Source: CAZOHN01 sp964579325 (lineage in GTDB: Bacteria > Pseudomonadota > Alphaproteobacteria > Rhodobacterales > Rhodobacteraceae). Taken from it: a stretch of DNA of 9,522 nt. The position numbers were made by a program, and so were the translations under genes. The notes below the pieces were generated by a model. That model saw only the letters and a list, made by a program, of their open reading frames with translations, did no database searches and was not told where the DNA came from. Shown here one piece after another: positions 1 through 7,145 of the stretch (position 1 is its first letter; each line of letters opens with the position of its first letter). The stretch covers positions 1-9,522 of the forward strand of contig CAZOHN010000141.1 of assembly GCA_964579325.1 (NCBI GenBank). Direction: 5' to 3'.

Positions 1-702
1 CGTCGCGGCGGCGGCGCGGAGCCGTCCCTGGGCGTCCTTGCAGGCGTGGGGATGGCGCTGCGCCTTCTCGATGTCCTTCACCGTGATGAGGCCGATACAC
101 TGATAGGCGTCATCGACGACGATCAGCTTCTCGATACGATTGGTATGCAGGAGGCGCTTGGCCTCGTCGCGATCGACGTTCTCGCGTACCGTGATCAGCT
201 TGTCGCGGGTCATCAGCTCGTGGACTGGCGACTGCAGGTTGGTCGCGAAGCGGACGTCGCGGTGGGTGAGGATGCCGACCAGCTTGCCTTCGCGGCGGCC
301 GTTGCGCGGGGCTTCGACGACCGGGATGCCTGAGATCTTGTGGTGGGCCATGAGCTCGAGGGCGCTCGCCAGCGTCGCCGTCGGCTCGATGGTGACGGGG
401 TTGACCACCATGCCGGATTCGAATTTCTTCACGGCGGCGACCTGGTCAGCCTGCTGCGCCGGCTCCATATTCCGATGGATGACGCCGATGCCGCCGGCCT
501 GCGCCACCGCGATCGCCAGGCGGTATTCGGTTACGGTGTCCATGGCCGAGGAAAGGATCGGGATGCGAAGGGATATTTCCTTGGTCACGCGCGATGCGAC
601 GTCCGTTTCGCCGGGTAGGACCTCGGAACGCCCCGGCAACAAAAGGACGTCGTCGAAGGTCAGTCCAACATTCGCGTCGATGATCGAGCTGCGTCCTGCC
701 AT
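1..702 (-). CDS. guaB: IMP dehydrogenase, N-terminal 234 residues (runs off the left edge)
   Basis: IMP dehydrogenase oxidises IMP to XMP with NAD+, the first committed step of GMP synthesis, in the cytoplasm. The reading frame is open from the ATG at 702 to base 1, giving 234 residues of a protein usually about 490 long. The start reads MAGRSSIIDANVGLTFDDVL, with the family hallmark LTFDDVLLLPGRS at 14-26, then PILSSAMDTVTE (48-59) and AGGIGVIHRNM (69-79) of the barrel domain. Two CBS domains follow at about 97-155 (ISGIPVVE; LVGILTHRDVRF) and 158-215 (IEKLIVVDD; IGLITVKDIEK), the regulatory insertion in this family. The catalytic cysteine loop lies beyond the edge. AGGAG at 709-713 is six bases from the ATG at 702. 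An in-frame ATG at 708 touches the Shine-Dalgarno and is unlikely. The gene is divergent from the popZ-like gene. The family call is essentially certain from motifs. Confidence 0.97.
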   Translation of the reverse strand, partial: MAGRSSIIDANVGLTFDDVLLLPGRSEVLPGETDVASRVTKEISLRIPILSSAMDTVTEYRLAIAVAQAGGIGVIHRNMEPAQQADQVAAVKKFESGMVVNPVTIEPTATLASALELMAHHKISGIPVVEAPRNGRREGKLVGILTHRDVRFATNLQSPVHELMTRDKLITVRENVDRDEAKRLLHTNRIEKLIVVDDAYQCIGLITVKDIEKAQRHPHACKDAQGRLRAAAAT

Positions 703-1030
703 GCTCATCTCCTGCGTTCGGTATGGGCTTTGCTGCCGCGCGCTGCTGATGCAACGCTCGGAAAACCTCTCTACGCACTGGTTTGGCTTGTTGGACGGAC
801 AGCATGTAGCAGATGCCGGACAATAGTGAAAGGGTGGCCGCTCACGGGCCGGCCAAGGCCGGCCAGGGTCGGGCGGGGCCAGGAAATCCACTGTTTTCTG
901 CGCCATCCGGGTCTGAGCGCGGATGAACGATTGATGCCACGATTCGTGCATACTACAGGTGGTGCGGTGAGGACCTGCGAGACCAGTTCTGCGTCAGCGG
1001 CCATACCTGCAGGCAGCGGAGGGTTTGCTG
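703..1030. other. 328-bp divergent intergenic region between guaB and the popZ-like gene
   Basis: No convincing coding sequence lies here; open frames across it are short and lack recognisable protein features. It must hold the promoters of both divergent genes, but I see no hexamer pair with good spacing on either strand. The only notable structure is the GC-rich inverted repeat at 847-864, listed separately. The last bases carry the GGAGGG ribosome-binding site (1018-1023) of the popZ-like gene. Confidence 0.6.
847..864. repeat. Inverted repeat GGCCGGCC-AA-GGCCGGCC
   Basis: Two copies of the self-complementary octamer GGCCGGCC are separated by AA. In RNA this could fold as a 7-bp stem with a 4-nt loop. 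It lies mid-way between the divergent guaB and popZ-like genes, and no T-tract follows on either side, so it does not look like a standard terminator. A regulatory or purely compositional origin (GC-rich genome) is possible. Confidence 0.4.
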
Positions 1031-2777
1031 ATGTCCAATAGCCCGGACAAATCTGGCGAGCGGAGCATGAGCGATATTCTCGCTTCGATCCGCAAAATCA
1101 TGGCCCAGGATCCGGCGTCCGGTGGACCGGCAGCCGTCAAGCCGCCGGCGAACGGCGTGAGCGGCGGTCCGCGGCCGGGCGCGCGCGTGCCGGAGCCCGA
1201 TTTCGCCCGCGGTCCGGACCTTCGCGAGCCGGCGCCCCGCGAGCAGGCGCCCCGCGAGCAGGCCAAGCCAGCGGCACCTGCGCCGGCGCGCCCAGCCGGT
1301 CCCCTGTCCGCGCCTGCACCTATGGCCGCGCCTTCGTCCGCGCCGGCCCCCATTGCTGCGCCCCCGCCATCTCCAAGGCCGATGGCCGCTGCGACCGGTC
1401 CGGCACCTGCACCTCGACCGCTGGCGACCGACGAACCGGTCAGCCTCGACGAGTTTCTGGCGCTGGCGGCGCCCCCGAAAGACGTGATCACGACGCCCAT
1501 TCATCCGGCAGCGCCAGCGGCACCGAACGCGCCAGCCGCCGCGGCGATTTCCACGGCGCCGACGGCGGGCGGCGCTCCCGAGCGGCGTTTCGTGCGCTCC
1601 CGGCCGACGGACGAAAACAGGGGCGACACCATCAGGGAGCCGGTGTTCGGCGCGGCGCCGGTCGCGGGGGCAGCGGGCGCTGCCGAGGGACCGGGCCAGG
1701 GACCTGGCCGCACTTCGTCGCCGCCGACCGGTCCAGGGATGCCGTCGCCGAAGGCCGACGCACCGGCGCCCTCGAACGCGCCGACGGCGGATGCGATGCA
1801 GGCCCCGATGCAGGCCCAGACGCAGGCCAAGGAAACGGCGCCGGTTCCGGGCCGCGCCGCGCCTCCGCCGCCCAGGACGCTTGGCGACCTTGGCAGCGTG
1901 GTGCCCGGCAGGATTGAAGGCCACATCGAGGGGGCGACGCGGCGCCTCGGAGAATTTTCGGCCGGCGCTAATGATCGCTATTCGCCTGTCGGCGCGCTGG
2001 CGCCGGGGCCGACATCGACTGCCCTGCCACGCACCGAGCCGGCCCACGTAGTGCCTGCGGCTGGTCCTGTTCGACCGTCCGAGCCCGAGATTCCCGGCGC
2101 CGATGCTCTGCGCCGCCTGATTGCCGGTGTCGTTCCGCCGAGTGCCTTCAACCCGTCACCGCCGGGGCCCCATCCCGACGACATACCGACTAAGGCTGTC
2201 ATGCCTGCGCCGGCGAGAACGTCGGAATTGGTCAACACCGCCAAGNNNNNNNNNNCCCCCCCCGGCGGCCCCCGCCGCCAAGCCAATGGAGCCGGCGCCC
2301 GCCGCCAAGCCAATGGAGCCGGCGCCCGTGGCTAAGGCAGCAGAAGTAGCGGCGCCGATCGCCAGGCCGCCCGAGCCTGCGCCGGTCGCGAAAGCGGCGG
2401 AAATTGCGGCACCGGCCGTAAGGCCGCCGGAGGCAGCGCCTGCGACCAAGCCGTCCGAACCGGCACCGGCTGCGAAACCGGCGCCAATTCAGCCCGCTCC
2501 CGCACCTGCACCCGCAGCGACTTCTGCGATGCCGAAACCGGCTGCTGGTCCTGCGCCGAAATCGCCACCCGCCGCGGCGGCACCCGTGCCGGGTCCCACC
2601 CCGGCGCCCGCAGGTGCGCCATCGGCCGCCCGCACCATGGATGAGACGGTTGTCGAACTGCTGCGGCCATTGCTGCGCGATTGGCTCGACAAGAACATGC
2701 CGCGCCTGATCGAGCCGGCGCTGAAGGCCGAGATCGAGGCGCTGCGCAGCGCAATTTCCAAGAACAGGACGGACTGA
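1031..2777 (+). CDS. popZ: PopZ/DUF2497-family polar organising protein with a very long Pro/Ala-rich linker; interrupted by an assembly gap
   Basis: PopZ proteins self-assemble at cell poles in alphaproteobacteria, anchoring the chromosome origin through ParB and recruiting cell-cycle regulators. The N-terminus carries the partner-binding helix motif MSDILASIRKIMAQD (residues 13-27). The last ~47 residues, from MDETVVELLRPLLRDWLDKN (codon at 2637), form the C-terminal helical oligomerisation region. Between them is low-complexity Pro/Ala-rich sequence, with one short ordered-looking segment VSLDEFLALA near 1441-1470. Ten N at 2246-2255 split the gene: 405 codons precede the gap and 173 residues follow, so the product exceeds 578 residues, far longer than Caulobacter PopZ (177). 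The two halves are in different frames only because the placeholder is 10 bases. The start is the ATG at 1031, with GGAGGG seven bases upstream; a TTG at 1025 is too close to that site. Family membership rests on both termini; polar function is inferred. Confidence 0.82.
2246..2255. other. Assembly gap (10 N) inside the popZ-like gene
   Basis: Ten undetermined bases fall exactly between a codon ending at 2245 and a codon starting at 2256. The flanking halves join in frame only if the true missing length is a multiple of three. The right flank starts with eight C in a row and leads directly into a perfect tandem repeat, so a collapsed or unresolved repeat is the likely cause. The real gap may be much longer than 10 bases. 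Confidence 0.95.
2271..2324 (+). repeat. Two perfect 27-bp tandem repeats in the popZ-like linker, followed by degenerate copies
   Basis: The units 2271-2297 and 2298-2324 are identical at all 27 bases and together encode PAAKPMEPA twice. Degenerate relatives continue to about 2490 (VAKAAEVAAPIARPPEPAP, VAKAAEIAAPAVRPPEAAP, ATKPSEPAP, AAKPAP), so the linker seems to have grown by duplication of a 9-residue unit. The array abuts the assembly gap, so copy number is unknown. Confidence 0.85.
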
Positions 2778-2778
2778 C

Positions 2779-2795
2779 GCGGCCTTATCGGCCGC
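2779..2795 (+). terminator. Weak hairpin just after the popZ-like stop codon
   Basis: GCGGCC (2779-2784) and GGCCGC (2790-2795) can pair as a 6-bp stem with a 5-nt loop TTATC, two bases downstream of the TGA. No U-rich tail follows, so intrinsic termination is doubtful. The rest of the 174-bp spacer before mtnA (2778-2951) shows no gene. Confidence 0.3.
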
Positions 2796-2951
2796 TCGCC
2801 ACTGCTCTATCATTGGCCGGACATCGCGTTCGCGCGGGCAGTCGTCGCGCGGCCGATTGTGCGCATCCAGCGGTTTCCGGCGTTGATATCGTCTCCGCTG
2901 GGTTGCCGGGTACGCTACCATTGCGGATCGCGCGTTTCCTGGGAATGGCAC

Positions 2952-4049
2952 ATGAATGTCGACGGGACAGCTTTTCGCACCATCTGGCTCGGCGCGGACG
3001 GCTGGTCGGTCGAGATCATCGACCAGACGCTCTTTCCCCACACGTTCGCGATTGCGCGGCTTTCCTCTCTCGACGATGCCGCGCTTGCAATCCGCGACAT
3101 GCAGGTCCGCGGCGCGCCGCTGATCGGCGTAACGGCGGCCTACGGGCTGGCGCTGGCGATGCGGGCCGACGCGCGCGACGCCCACCTCGACACGGCGTGC
3201 GCGACACTGCTCGCGACGCGTCCGACGGCGGTCAATCTGCGCTGGGCACTCGATCGGGTGGCGAAGGTGTTGCGATCATATCCCCCGTCCGAACGGCCTG
3301 CCGCGGCCTACGCCGAAGCGGGACGGATCGCGGATGAGGACGTCGCGATCAACCAGGCGATCGGCCGGCATGGGCTCGAACTCATTCGCGCAGTCGCCGC
3401 GCGCAAGCCGCCGGGCGCGCTGGTGCGCATCCTTACCCACTGCAACGCCGGCTGGCTGGCGACGGTCGACTGGGGGACGGCGACGGCACCGATCTACATG
3501 GCGCATGACGCCGCCATTCCGCTCCACATCTGGGTCGACGAGACGCGCCCGCGCAACCAGGGCGCTGCGCTCACCGCGTGGGAGTTTGGCCGCCACAGCG
3601 TGCCGCACAGCGTCATCGTCGACAACGCCGGCGGCCACCTGATGCAGCACGGCGAGGTCGACATGGTAATCGTCGGCACCGACCGGACCACGGCGCAGGG
3701 CGATGTCTGCAACAAGATCGGGACATACCTCAAGGCACTGGCCGCGCATGACAACGGCGTGCCGTTCTACGTGGCGCTGCCCTCACCGACGATCGACTGG
3801 CGGGTCCGCGACGGGCTGGCGGAGATCCCGATCGAGGAGCGGTCGGGCGCGGAGGTGTCGGAGGTGCAGGGGCGGGGTCCCGACGGGGCACTGACCCGGG
3901 TGCGGATCAGCCCCGAGGCGACGCCCGCCGCGAACCCGGCCTTCGATGTGACGCCCGCCCGGCTGGTGACGAGCCTCGTCACCGAGCGCGGGATCTGCGC
4001 GGCGAGCGCGGAGGGCCTTGCGGGGCTGTTTCCGGACCGGGCGGGGTGA
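2952..4049 (+). CDS. mtnA: S-methyl-5-thioribose-1-phosphate isomerase
   Basis: MtnA converts methylthioribose-1-phosphate to methylthioribulose-1-phosphate in the recycling of 5'-methylthioadenosine, a cytoplasmic reaction of methionine salvage. The 365-residue product has the normal family length. Diagnostic motifs are RGAPLIGVTAAYG (53-65), ILTHCNAGWLAT with catalytic Cys164, ETRPRNQGAALTAWE (197-211), IVGTDRTTAQGDVCNKIGTY (240-259) with catalytic Asp244, VPFYVALPSPTID (270-282) and NPAFDVTPARLVT (328-340). The ATG at 2952 begins MNVDGTAFRTIWLG, which matches where family members start; the frame stays open upstream to 2859 but that extension has no family character. The ribosome-binding site is weak (GGGA at 2941-2944). 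No other methionine-salvage gene lies in the window, so the onward route (classical salvage, or the MTA shunts known in Rhodospirillum) cannot be told here. Convergent with the amidase gene, 7 bp apart. Confidence 0.96.
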   Translation: MNVDGTAFRTIWLGADGWSVEIIDQTLFPHTFAIARLSSLDDAALAIRDMQVRGAPLIGVTAAYGLALAMRADARDAHLDTACATLLATRPTAVNLRWALDRVAKVLRSYPPSERPAAAYAEAGRIADEDVAINQAIGRHGLELIRAVAARKPPGALVRILTHCNAGWLATVDWGTATAPIYMAHDAAIPLHIWVDETRPRNQGAALTAWEFGRHSVPHSVIVDNAGGHLMQHGEVDMVIVGTDRTTAQGDVCNKIGTYLKALAAHDNGVPFYVALPSPTIDWRVRDGLAEIPIEERSGAEVSEVQGRGPDGALTRVRISPEATPAANPAFDVTPARLVTSLVTERGICAASAEGLAGLFPDRAG

Positions 4050-4058
4050 GGCCCGGTC
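4035..4058. terminator. Shared inverted repeat over the convergent mtnA and amidase gene ends
   Basis: GACCGGGC (4035-4042) pairs perfectly with GCCCGGTC (4051-4058) across an 8-nt loop. The mtnA stop codon (4047-4049) is in the loop, and the amidase stop codon (4057-4059, minus strand) overlaps the right arm. The structure could form in either transcript and separate the convergent genes. No clear U-tract follows on either strand, so efficiency as an intrinsic terminator is uncertain. Confidence 0.5.
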
Positions 4059-5496
4059 AGAACAGACCCGGGGGCGGGCGCTTCGCCACCCAGCCGGTCG
4101 CGGCCTCGTGGGCGCGCGCGGCCTGGAGCACGCCGAAGTCGTCGCGGTAGCGTCCCCAGACCTGAAGGCCCATCGGCAGGCCTGCGGCGTTGAACCCGGC
4201 GGGCACGCAGGCGGCGGGCCCGGCCGCCATGGTGACCGGGATCACCACCTCCATCCAGCGGTGATAGGTGTCCATCGTGCGCCCGGCGATCTCGCGCGGC
4301 CAGGTCGTCTCGACGGGGAACGGAAAGAGCTGTGCGGCGGGCAGGAGCAGGTAGTCGAAGCGGTCGAACATCCGGGCGACCTCGCGGAACCACTCGGACC
4401 GGACAGCTGCGGCGGCGGTGACTTCGAAGGCGGTGAGCCTGAGCCCCTCCTCGACCTCCCAGCGCGCTTCGGGCTTGAGCTGGTCACGACGGGCCGGGTC
4501 TGCCCAGAGGTCGTGCAGCGTGGCGCCGACCACCCAGTGGCGGAGCCTTCTCCACGCCTGGAAGAGGCGCTCCATGTCGAAGGCGGGGAGCGCGGTCTCG
4601 ACGGTTGCGCCCATTTCCTCGAAGACGGCCGCGGCGGACGCGCAGAGGTCGAGCACGCCCGGTTCCATGGCCAGGTGACCGCCGAAGTCGCCGAGCCAGC
4701 CGAAGCGCAGGCCGCGCATGTCGCGGTCGAGCGGCCCGCGGAGCATCTCGGGGTCATCGTCGAGGGCGAGGGGGGCGCGAGGGTCGGGGCCGGCCTGGGT
4801 GGCGAGGAGGGCGGCGAGGTCGGCCACGGTACGGGCCATCGGGCCGGAAACGGCGAGGCGCGGCAGGAACAGCTCGTCCGCGGCATCGACGACGCGGCCG
4901 ACGGTGGGCCGGAAGCCGAAGACGTTGTTGAAGGCGGCGGGGTTGCGCAGCGATCCCGCGTGGTCGGAGCCGTCGGCCACCGCGACCATGCGCAGCGCGA
5001 GCGCCACGGCGGCCCCGCCGCTCGACCCGCCGGACGTGCGTGTGGGGTCGTAGGCGTTGCGGGTTGCGCCGAAGACGGGATTGAAGGTGTGCGAGCCGAG
5101 GCCGAACTCGGGGGTGTTCGTCTTGCCGATAAAGATCGCCCCGGCCGCGCGCATCCGCGCGACGAAGGGGTCGTCGGTCTCGGGAAGCGATCCGGCGAAG
5201 AGGGGGGACCCCTTCGAGGTGGGCAGGCCGGCAGCATCGGCGAGGTCCTTGACGGCGATGGGAATGCCGTGGAGCCAGCCGCGCGAGTCACCGCGGGCGA
5301 GGTCGGCGTCGGCAGCGCGGGCCTCGGCGAGGAGGGTATCGCCGTCGCGCAGCGCGACGATGGCGTTGGCGGGGCCGTTGCGCACCGCGATCCGGGAAAG
5401 CGTCGCCTCCATCACCTCCGTACAGGAGACCTTGTGCCCGTGGATCGCACTGCTGAGTGCCAGTGCATCGAGGTCGAGGGGCGATCTTTCGGGCAT
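4057..5496 (-). CDS. Amidase-signature family hydrolase
   Basis: Amidase-signature enzymes hydrolyse C-N amide bonds, releasing a carboxylic acid and ammonia or an amine, with a Ser-cisSer-Lys triad. All three are present: Lys83 in GIPIAVKDLA (77-86), cis-Ser158 in TSGGSSGGAAVALA (154-167), and nucleophile Ser182 in ADGSDHAGSLRNPA (174-187). GKTNTPEFGLG (124-134) and NVFGFRPTVGRV (191-202) are further family signatures. The product is 479 residues, a normal length, and appears cytoplasmic with no signal peptide. The ATG at 5496 is chosen because GGAGG (5502-5506) lies five bases upstream and the protein then begins like relatives; the frame is open to 5685 but overlaps the regulator's 3' end. 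It lies 58 bp downstream of the ArsR-type regulator on the same strand, so the two are probably co-transcribed. The family includes GatA-type amidotransferase subunits, but no gatB or gatC is nearby, and HAGSLRNPA resembles stand-alone amidases. The natural substrate is unknown. Confidence 0.93.
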   Translation of the reverse strand: MPERSPLDLDALALSSAIHGHKVSCTEVMEATLSRIAVRNGPANAIVALRDGDTLLAEARAADADLARGDSRGWLHGIPIAVKDLADAAGLPTSKGSPLFAGSLPETDDPFVARMRAAGAIFIGKTNTPEFGLGSHTFNPVFGATRNAYDPTRTSGGSSGGAAVALALRMVAVADGSDHAGSLRNPAAFNNVFGFRPTVGRVVDAADELFLPRLAVSGPMARTVADLAALLATQAGPDPRAPLALDDDPEMLRGPLDRDMRGLRFGWLGDFGGHLAMEPGVLDLCASAAAVFEEMGATVETALPAFDMERLFQAWRRLRHWVVGATLHDLWADPARRDQLKPEARWEVEEGLRLTAFEVTAAAAVRSEWFREVARMFDRFDYLLLPAAQLFPFPVETTWPREIAGRTMDTYHRWMEVVIPVTMAAGPAACVPAGFNAAGLPMGLQVWGRYRDDFGVLQAARAHEAATGWVAKRPPPGLF

Positions 5497-5554
5497 TGCA
5501 TCCTCCGCTGCGGCTGCGCCGCGGGACGGAGAGGCGTCGCGGGCGTGGTCGGCG

Positions 5555-5923
5555 TCAGGGTTGCCCGCAGAACAGTTCGTACACAAGCCCGACCATGCGG
5601 CGGGCGCGGTCATCGGAGACCGCGTAGTAGATCGCCTTGCCCTCGCGGCGGCAGGACACGAGGCCTTCGAGGCGAAGCCGGGCAAGCTGCTGGCTGACGG
5701 CGGCCTGGCGCCAGCGGAGCAGGTTCTCGAGTTCGGTGACCGACTTCTCGCCCGTGGTGAGGTGGCACAGGATCATCAGCCGCCCCTCATGGCTCAGCGC
5801 CTTGAGGAACGCTGCGGCCTCCTCGGCCTTCTGCACCATGCCCTCGGTGTCGACGGCACCACAGGCGACCTGCGCGTCGTCTGCCACGGGCTCCATCACG
5901 GCGTGTTCGGCAATCCTGGGCAC
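5555..5923 (-). CDS. ArsR-family transcriptional regulator, SqrR/BigR-like (candidate reactive-sulfur sensor)
   Basis: A 122-residue winged-helix repressor-type protein. The dimerisation and first helical part is KAEEAAAFLKALSHEGRLMI (32-51); SVTELENLLRWRQAAVSQQL (61-80) is the helix-turn-helix, and LVSCRREGKAIYYAVSD (88-104) the wing. Cysteines occur at 21, 53, 91 and 119. Cys53 and Cys119 are 66 residues apart, as are the sulfide/persulfide-sensing pairs of SqrR (41/107) and BigR (42/108). Cys21 also falls 32 before Cys53, like SqrR Cys9. The metal-binding ELCVCD motif of classical ArsR is absent. Start: GTG at 5923 with AGGAG (5929-5933) five bases upstream; upstream frame to 6028 is open but lacks a site and crosses a palindrome. 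It precedes the amidase gene and is divergent from a dehydrogenase gene. The family is clear; the sulfur-sensing role is inferred from cysteine spacing. Confidence 0.9.
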   Translation of the reverse strand: MPRIAEHAVMEPVADDAQVACGAVDTEGMVQKAEEAAAFLKALSHEGRLMILCHLTTGEKSVTELENLLRWRQAAVSQQLARLRLEGLVSCRREGKAIYYAVSDDRARRMVGLVYELFCGQP

Positions 5924-5960
5924 GATCTCTCCTCGGCTGTGTCCGCGAGTCGGAAGGAGG

Positions 5961-5976
5961 GGCCCGGCCGGGCCCT
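5961..5976. promoter_or_regulatory. Perfect 16-bp palindrome in the regulator's 5' leader
   Basis: GGGCCCGGCCGGGCCC is fully self-complementary and lies 38 bases upstream of the GTG start of the ArsR-type gene. It could be a protein-binding site or a leader hairpin in the regulator mRNA. It consists only of G and C, unlike the AT-containing operators typical of SqrR/BigR proteins. Confidence 0.4.
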
Positions 5977-5989
5977 TGGTGAAGTCTCG

Positions 5990-6029
5990 CGATTGTTGCA
6001 TATGTTGGAGTCGCAGCGGCAATGGCAAG
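5990..6029 (-). promoter_or_regulatory. Candidate promoter of the ArsR-type gene with an overlapping dyad operator
   Basis: On the minus strand TTGCCA (6029-6024) resembles a -35 element (5 of 6 to TTGACA) and CATATG (6005-6000) lies 18 bases on as a poor -10. An imperfect 26-bp dyad covers 5990-6015: outer arms GCGA and TCGC, and a central CATATG, with 8 of 13 base pairs symmetric. Its centre coincides with the proposed -10, the position expected for an autorepressing ArsR protein. Both promoter and operator are inferences by eye. Confidence 0.35.
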
Positions 6030-6139
6030 GTCTATTGCGATCCTTCACGGGAATGCGCAGCATGACTGCCCGATTCCGCAGCGTTCGCGGGCCAGCGATT
6101 CAACCCATGCGCGCAGCGCTCCAGGCAAGGAGTCCCGAC

Positions 6140-7105
6140 GTGACGGACCGACCCAGACTGCTCATCCCGCGCAAGCTTGCCGACGCCGTGATCGCGCGGG
6201 CGCGCGAAGGATACGAGGTGGTCCTGAACGAGGGCGACCAGCCGATGGATCGGGCCACACTGATTGCGGCCTGCGCAGAGGTCGATGCGGCGATGCCCTG
6301 CCACACCGAGCGGTTCGACGCGGCGGTGATCGCGGCGCTGCCGCCGCGTTTCCGGATCATCGCCAACCACTCGGTGGGGGTCGACCATGTCGACCTCGGG
6401 GCAGCGAAGGCGCGGGGGGTGGTGGTGACGAACACGCCCGACGTGCTGTCGGACGCCACCGCCGAGATCGCGATGCTGTGCCTACTGGGCGCGGCGCGTC
6501 GGGCCTCGGAAGGCGATCGCGTGATCCGCGAGGGACGGTGGGACAGCTGGTCGCCGGCGTTCATGGTGGGCCGGCAGGTGACGGGCAAGCGGATCGGGAT
6601 CGTCGGCATGGGGCGCGTGGGCCGGGTCATGGCCGAGCGGGCGCGGGGCTTTGCGATGGAGGTGCACTACCACAACCGCTCGCGCCTGCCGCCCGAGGAG
6701 GAGAAGGGCGCGGTGTTCCACGAAGGCCTCGAGAGCCTGCTGGCGGTTTCGGAGCTTCTCTCGCTGCACTGTCCGGCGACGCCGGAAACGACGGGGCTGC
6801 TGAACGCGCGCACGCTGGCGCTGCTGCCGCGGGGTGCGATCGTGGTGAACACCGCGCGCGGCGCGCTGATCGACGAGGCGGCGCTGGTCGCGGCGCTGAG
6901 GTCGGGACAGGTGGGCGCGGCAGGGCTTGACGTCTTCGTGACCGAGCCGGGCGGCAATCCGGCACTCGCCGCACTCGACAACGTGTTCCTGCTGCCGCAC
7001 ATTGGTTCGGCCACGATCGAGACGCGCAACGCGATGGGGTTCCGCGCGCTCGACAATCTCGACGCCTTCTTTGCGGGGCGGGACCCCGGGGATCGGGTGG
7101 CCTGA
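6140..7105 (+). CDS. D-2-hydroxyacid dehydrogenase, glyoxylate/hydroxypyruvate reductase-like
   Basis: Members reduce 2-keto acids such as glyoxylate or hydroxypyruvate to D-2-hydroxy acids (or the reverse) with NAD(P)H in the cytoplasm. The 321-residue product has the usual length. It shows the substrate loop ANHSVGVDHVDL (75-86), the Rossmann motif GMGRVG (156-161, GxGxxG), and the catalytic set Arg240 in VNTARGALIDE, Glu269 in VFVTEPGGNPAL and His287 in LLPHIGSAT. After the second Rossmann strand the sequence is HYHNRSRLP, without the acidic residue typical of NAD enzymes, which suggests an NADP(H) preference. Start: GTG at 6140 with AAGGAG (6127-6132) seven bases upstream; the protein then begins MTDRPRLLIPRKL. 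The frame is open far upstream, but that part reads through the regulator's antisense. It is divergent from the ArsR-type gene and 122 bp upstream of dctP on the same strand. The exact substrate is not determined. Confidence 0.94.
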   Translation: MTDRPRLLIPRKLADAVIARAREGYEVVLNEGDQPMDRATLIAACAEVDAAMPCHTERFDAAVIAALPPRFRIIANHSVGVDHVDLGAAKARGVVVTNTPDVLSDATAEIAMLCLLGAARRASEGDRVIREGRWDSWSPAFMVGRQVTGKRIGIVGMGRVGRVMAERARGFAMEVHYHNRSRLPPEEEKGAVFHEGLESLLAVSELLSLHCPATPETTGLLNARTLALLPRGAIVVNTARGALIDEAALVAALRSGQVGAAGLDVFVTEPGGNPALAALDNVFLLPHIGSATIETRNAMGFRALDNLDAFFAGRDPGDRVA

Positions 7106-7123
7106 TAGCGCAAACGGCAAATC

Positions 7124-7142
7124 TGGTAAGGAAATCTTACCA
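7124..7142. promoter_or_regulatory. Perfect inverted repeat TGGTAAG-N5-CTTACCA, candidate operator of the TRAP operon
   Basis: Seven-base arms (7124-7130 and 7136-7142) flank GAAAT. The dyad stands out as AT-containing in GC-rich surroundings. It ends three bases before the proposed -35 element of dctP and 18 bases after the dehydrogenase stop codon. TGGT...ACCA half-sites are common for GntR-family regulators of organic-acid uptake. A weak terminator hairpin for the upstream gene is the alternative, but no U-tract follows. Confidence 0.55.
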
Positions 7143-7145
7143 AGA

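Noticed and set aside
931..956. Promoter TTGATG...TACTAC for the popZ-like gene
   Set aside because: The spacing is only 14 bases and the -10 match is poor.
953..2047. 364-codon minus-strand open frame antisense to the popZ-like gene
   Set aside because: Arg-rich low-complexity shadow; the plus strand carries the conserved family motifs.
2246..2777. Frameshifted pseudogene in the popZ-like gene
   Set aside because: The frame change coincides exactly with 10 placeholder N, so it says nothing about the real sequence. Both ends are well conserved.
4018..5697. 559-codon plus-strand open frame antisense to the amidase
   Set aside because: Its Gly/Glu/Arg-rich translation has no domain, and the minus strand carries the complete amidase catalytic triad and spacing.
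5057..6139. Long N-terminal extension of the dehydrogenase frame
   Set aside because: The open frame runs antisense through the amidase 5' end and the regulator gene. The protein from the GTG at 6140 has normal length and a good ribosome-binding site.
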